Below, in pieces: positions 63,432 through 64,000 of a stretch of 64,000 bases of DNA. The DNA comes from Antennarius striatus. Its lineage: Eukaryota; Chordata; Actinopteri; Lophiiformes; Antennariidae. The DNA lies in NCBI RefSeq assembly GCF_040054535.1, contig NC_090783.1, positions 4,469,501-4,533,500 of the forward strand, in the 5' to 3' direction. Position 1 is the first letter of the stretch; each line of letters starts with the position of its first letter. Both the position numbers and the translations under genes were made by a program. Under the pieces are notes generated by a model. That model saw only the letters and a list, made by a program, of their open reading frames with translations, was not told where the DNA came from and searched no databases.

Positions 63432-64000
63432 CCTGGGCTCCTGTTTGTGGGTTGAGTTGGGCCGCTGACGGCTGATTAATCGAGTGAGGCGGCCCACTCA
63501 CGATAACTGTGGCTAATGACCTGCTGAATAATTCACCGGTCCTTTGCCAGGGAACAGATGGAAGGCCAAACACACACACACACAGACGTGTTCACTGGCA
63601 GACACACTTATTTGTCCTCTCGATATGCATCAAATATTTGCGGACACATACACACACACACACACACACACCCACACCCACCCAGCCTCCACTGACCAGG
63701 GGTCCCGACTTGACCCTGCTGTTCACACATCGGGTGCTTCGCGTCAGCGCCGCCCTGGTTCTCTGATACCGCCAACCAGTCTGCTCACTATCAGAGCAGG
63801 GAAAAAAACTTTGTAGAAACTTTTATCTCCGCCTGTCCTGGCCACCGGCACTGATTTCATTCTTTTCTATCACTGCTTCAGTTTTTATGTATCACCCTAA
63901 TCCTTCTCAGTATACGCTTCTATTTTAAACACTCCTGTCAACCCACTAGTCTCCTTATGGAGCTTTATTATTACTAAATCATGGATGACTTGAAGCAAAG
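20742..64000 (+). CDS. lrba: LRBA (LPS-responsive beige-like anchor protein), 5' part of gene
   Basis: LRBA is a large BEACH-family scaffold on vesicles and endosomes; in mammals it protects CTLA-4 from lysosomal degradation. The window holds 29 coding exons, 5279 nt or 1759 codons, plus a candidate micro-exon. The human protein is about 2860 residues, so the PH, BEACH and WD40 domains are outside the window. Visible parts are an N-terminal armadillo-like region, a concanavalin A-like (laminin-G type) domain at about residues 215-390, a long helical repeat region to residue 913 (DUF4704-type in family databases), a disordered acidic segment at 914-1350 and a conserved region from 1370 on. Segments such as [37 protein letters not shown] and [20 protein letters not shown] are near-identical to human LRBA. 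The paralogue NBEA shares the architecture, but the N-terminus and the neighbours rps3a and sh3d19 favour LRBA. Coordinates span introns. Confidence 0.95.
21901..22150 (+). repeat. AGGTCA-rich dispersed repeat, copy 1
   Basis: The blocks CAAAGCGGTGTTGTATTGTA, CCACCAAATATCTTCGCAAC, AGATAGAAAGATGAAACAAA and AGTAGGTCAAGGTCAAAT recur at 61519-62030. The copy carries paired motifs TGACCTTGACCT and AGGTCAAGGTCA. It resembles a family I know from fish genomes but cannot name. Confidence 0.75.
22242..22283. repeat. 17-bp perfect inverted repeat
   Basis: GTGCATAGCTTTGACCT (22242-22258) and AGGTCAAAGCTATGCAC (22267-22283) are exact reverse complements, with an 8-base loop. The inner ends are TGACCT and AGGTCA, everted nuclear-receptor half-sites with an 8-base spacer. 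Confidence 0.9.
22306..22338. repeat. 13-bp perfect inverted repeat
   Basis: TACCCTGACCTAC (22306-22318) and GTAGGTCAGGGTA (22326-22338) are exact reverse complements around a 7-base loop. This second hairpin of the cluster again carries TGACCT and AGGTCA. Confidence 0.9.
26612..26652 (+). repeat. Short repeat tail
   Basis: CTGTGGCGACCCCTGAAGGG followed by AAAAGCCGAAAGGAGAAGAC matches a tail motif common in teleost repeats. Only the tail is visible. Confidence 0.5.
31990..32031 (+). repeat. (CA)n microsatellite
   Basis: About 20 CA units with one GC interruption, in lrba intron 1. Confidence 0.95.
33798..33838 (+). repeat. (TG)n microsatellite
   Basis: A TG run interrupted by CGCGC, in lrba intron 1. 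Confidence 0.95.
34586..36180 (+). CDS. lrba: lrba coding exons 2-4 (N-terminal armadillo-like region)
   Basis: The exons are 34586-34817, 35656-35756 and 36085-36180. They read [20 protein letters not shown], then [20 protein letters not shown], then [20 protein letters not shown], then [20 protein letters not shown], all close to human LRBA. Donors are GTACTG, GTGAGT and GTGAGT. The open frame antisense to exon 2 (34517-34879) is a shadow of this exon. Confidence 0.95.
36420..39554 (+). CDS. lrba: lrba coding exons 5-9 (concanavalin A-like domain)
   Basis: The exons are 36420-36541, 37101-37227, 37744-37863, 39011-39157 and 39357-39554. They code for a lectin-like beta-sandwich with [100 protein letters not shown] and [20 protein letters not shown]. 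This domain is conserved across LRBA, NBEA and related BEACH proteins. All borders are GT-AG and in phase. Confidence 0.95.
39781..39930. promoter_or_regulatory. Candidate conserved non-coding element in lrba intron 9
   Basis: Unlike the flanking microsatellite DNA, this block has balanced composition, homeodomain-type TAATTA and CATTAG motifs, AGGTCAATGG, and a CAGCTGCTG E-box region. It looks constrained by eye only. Cross-species alignment is needed. Confidence 0.25.
39997..40026 (+). repeat. (AC)n microsatellite
   Basis: About 14 AC units in lrba intron 9, followed by further AC-rich sequence. Confidence 0.95.
40713..45139 (+). CDS. lrba: lrba coding exons 10-19 (helical repeat region)
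   Basis: The exons are 40713-40846, 41552-41660, 41981-42133, 42461-42629, 42794-42873, 43261-43323, 43898-43995, 44171-44263, 44644-44752 and 45058-45139. The translation follows human LRBA closely, with [108 protein letters not shown] and [18 protein letters not shown]. Exon 15 is only 63 nt. Most predicted structure is alpha-helical armadillo-like. All junctions keep phase. Confidence 0.94.
43370..43390 (+). promoter_or_regulatory. Candidate CTCF-like site in lrba intron 15
   Basis: CGCCACCAGATGGCACCA resembles the CCACCAGATGGC variant of the CTCF core. It lies 50 bases downstream of exon 15. Confidence 0.35.
45140..47104 (+). other. lrba: lrba intron 19
   Basis: The intron has an AT-rich central block at about 45420-45850, rich in TATA-type and TTTATTAAATA sequence, and then mixed sequence. 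I see no exon or RNA gene in it. Confidence 0.55.
47105..47516 (+). CDS. lrba: lrba coding exons 20-21
   Basis: The exons are 47105-47228 and 47324-47516, separated by a 95-base intron. They read [40 protein letters not shown] and [18 protein letters not shown], matching human LRBA. The donor after exon 21 is GTCAGA, which is weaker than usual. The intron that follows is 5.6 kb. Confidence 0.95.
48333..48354 (+). promoter_or_regulatory. Candidate CTCF site in lrba intron 21
   Basis: TGGCCAGTAGGGGGCACA fits the CTCF consensus at nearly every core position. It is the best such match I found in the window. Confidence 0.5.
49206..49243 (+). repeat. (TG)n microsatellite
   Basis: About 18 TG units in lrba intron 21. 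It yields spurious Thr/His frames on the minus strand. Confidence 0.95.
50333..50408 (+). repeat. (CT)n(TG)n compound microsatellite
   Basis: A short CT run passes into about 30 TG units with GCG interruptions, in lrba intron 21. Confidence 0.95.
52064..52230. promoter_or_regulatory. Candidate conserved non-coding element in lrba intron 21
   Basis: The block includes TGACGTAA (a CRE-like half), TGCATAATTTCC and TTTTAATTGCTAA homeodomain-type cores, with little simple repeat. LRBA introns in vertebrates lie in the regulatory neighbourhood of the nested gene MAB21L2, so an enhancer role is possible. This is inference only. Confidence 0.25.
53134..54444 (+). CDS. lrba: lrba large exon 22 (disordered acidic region)
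   Basis: This 1311-nt exon codes for residues 914-1350. It opens [18 protein letters not shown], comparable to human VTFEIHKENLANIFREQQ, and ends [20 protein letters not shown], also conserved. The middle is rich in Ser, Glu, Asp and Thr with no recognisable domain, and diverges strongly from mammals, as expected for a linker. The acceptor is CCCTATAG and the donor GTATGC. Long minus-strand open frames over this exon are shadows caused by its codon composition. Confidence 0.93.
54579..55899 (+). CDS. lrba: lrba coding exons 23-25
   Basis: The exons are 54579-54757, 55102-55255 and 55719-55899. Exon 23 starts with a run of five alanines coded by GCA repeats and goes on with [20 protein letters not shown] and [11 protein letters not shown]. 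Exon 24 has [20 protein letters not shown] and [13 protein letters not shown]. Exon 25 has [20 protein letters not shown] and [13 protein letters not shown]. All are near-identical to human LRBA outside the alanine run. Confidence 0.95.
55308..55361 (+). repeat. (TG)n microsatellite
   Basis: About 26 TG units in lrba intron 24, roughly 50 bases past the exon 24 donor. Confidence 0.95.
55900..57501 (+). other. lrba: lrba intron 25
   Basis: No exon is seen. The intron has pyrimidine-rich stretches, an A homopolymer at about 56626 and T homopolymers at about 56868 and 57112. Confidence 0.55.
57502..58531 (+). CDS. lrba: lrba coding exons 26-28, with a GC splice donor after exon 26
   Basis: The exons are 57502-57617, 58152-58259 and 58390-58531. 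Exon 26 reads [17 protein letters not shown], continues into a Ser-rich stretch and ends STSAQ. Its donor is GCAAGT rather than GT. Exon 27 starts [20 protein letters not shown], which continues the human order (KSPVDIVTGG), so the GC border is well supported. Exon 28 reads [20 protein letters not shown] and [16 protein letters not shown]. Confidence 0.92.
58744..59262 (+). mobile_element. hAT-like non-autonomous DNA transposon
   Basis: The left end reads ATGTGTCAAACTCAAGGCCC with GGGGCCAAATGCAGCCC next to it. The right end has AAATCTGGCCCTTAG and GATGTGGCCCTAGGTGAAAA before a degraded terminus. This pair of ends is one I recognise from a common vertebrate hAT-type family. It lies in lrba intron 28, is about 520 bases long and carries no transposase. 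Confidence 0.55.
59376..59724 (+). CDS. lrba: lrba coding exon 29
   Basis: The exon codes for about 116 residues. It includes [11 protein letters not shown], comparable to human RRRDSGIGEE, then [47 protein letters not shown] and a final LQFRSFDR. It ends AG before a GTGAGT donor. This is the last exon of which I am sure; the gene continues beyond the window. Confidence 0.95.
61519..62030 (+). repeat. AGGTCA-rich dispersed repeat, copy 2, with about 146-bp tandem units
   Basis: The head (TTACATCCCGCAAAGCGG, CCACCAAATATCTTCACGAC) matches copy 1 at 21901. From about 61616 the body repeats three times with a 146 to 147-base period. Units begin near 61616, 61762 and 61909. Each has a GACGAAACAAAAGGCG-like start, a GGGGATGAAAA-type middle, TGACCTTGA and AGGTCAA motifs, and, in the first two, an AACCGGATAAAATATAA-like end. 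Confidence 0.8.
62106..62148 (+). CDS. lrba: Candidate lrba micro-exon 30
   Basis: A 43-base stretch is bordered by TTTCCTCTCAG and GTAAGT. Joined to exon 29, it completes Arg and reads [14 protein letters not shown] in the open frame, ending on a codon boundary. Human LRBA has a longer variable Ser-rich stretch here (ending NAKLPSVPTV), so the match is loose. Strong splice signals and correct phase are the main evidence. Confidence 0.5.
63398..63427 (+). repeat. (AC)n microsatellite
   Basis: About 14 AC units. Further short AC runs occur at 63571-63585 and 63645-63671. Confidence 0.9.

Larger units (their letters stand above)
59725..64000 (+). other. lrba: lrba intron 29 and following sequence to the window end
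   Basis: Apart from one candidate micro-exon at 62106, no coding exon is supported. The stretch contains (AC)n runs near 59754, 63400, 63577 and 63648, a C homopolymer near 60326, and copy 2 of the AGGTCA-rich repeat. Confidence 0.6.

Overview
The window looks like nuclear DNA of a ray-finned fish, probably a percomorph teleost. The evidence is GT-AG introns, vertebrate ribosomal and signalling genes, many (TG)n/(CA)n microsatellites and several dispersed-repeat motifs I know from teleost genomes. Three protein genes lie in the order and orientations SH3D19 (+), RPS3A (-), LRBA (+). This is the arrangement of the human 4q31.3 neighbourhood, read from the opposite strand. I rebuilt the exons by eye from splice signals, reading-frame phase and family knowledge; every junction keeps frame.

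Layout. At 1-850 a CpG-rich stretch carries a probable minus-strand first exon, placed where FHIP1A/FAM160A1 sits in human. At about 2200-13140 lies sh3d19: 19 coding exons and 999 codons, with a Pro-rich N-terminal half and five C-terminal SH3 domains. At 13570-16990 lies rps3a on the minus strand: six coding exons, 266 residues, a C/D snoRNA of the U73 type in its last intron, and a pyrimidine-rich 5' end. Its promoter holds a CGCGAGATTT inverted repeat. At about 20000 to the window end lies the 5' part of lrba: 29 coding exons plus one candidate micro-exon, giving 1759 to 1774 codons. The gene runs off the right edge, so its PH-BEACH-WD40 half is outside.

The long spaces are introns, chiefly lrba intron 1 (13.7 kb) and intron 21 (5.6 kb), and short intergenic gaps. 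They hold microsatellites, fragments of dispersed repeats, a hAT-like non-autonomous element, and two copies of a repeat rich in AGGTCA half-sites, one of which is amplified into about 146-bp tandem units. The genes are not one pathway: SH3D19 is a membrane-trafficking and adhesion adaptor, RPS3A is a core 40S ribosomal protein, and LRBA is a BEACH-family vesicle-traffic scaffold. I see no prokaryote-type system, CRISPR array or intact autonomous transposon. The most useful observations are an exact 35-bp duplication of a splice donor in sh3d19, a GC-AG intron in lrba, the snoRNA, the AGGTCA-rich hairpin cluster and a candidate lrba micro-exon.
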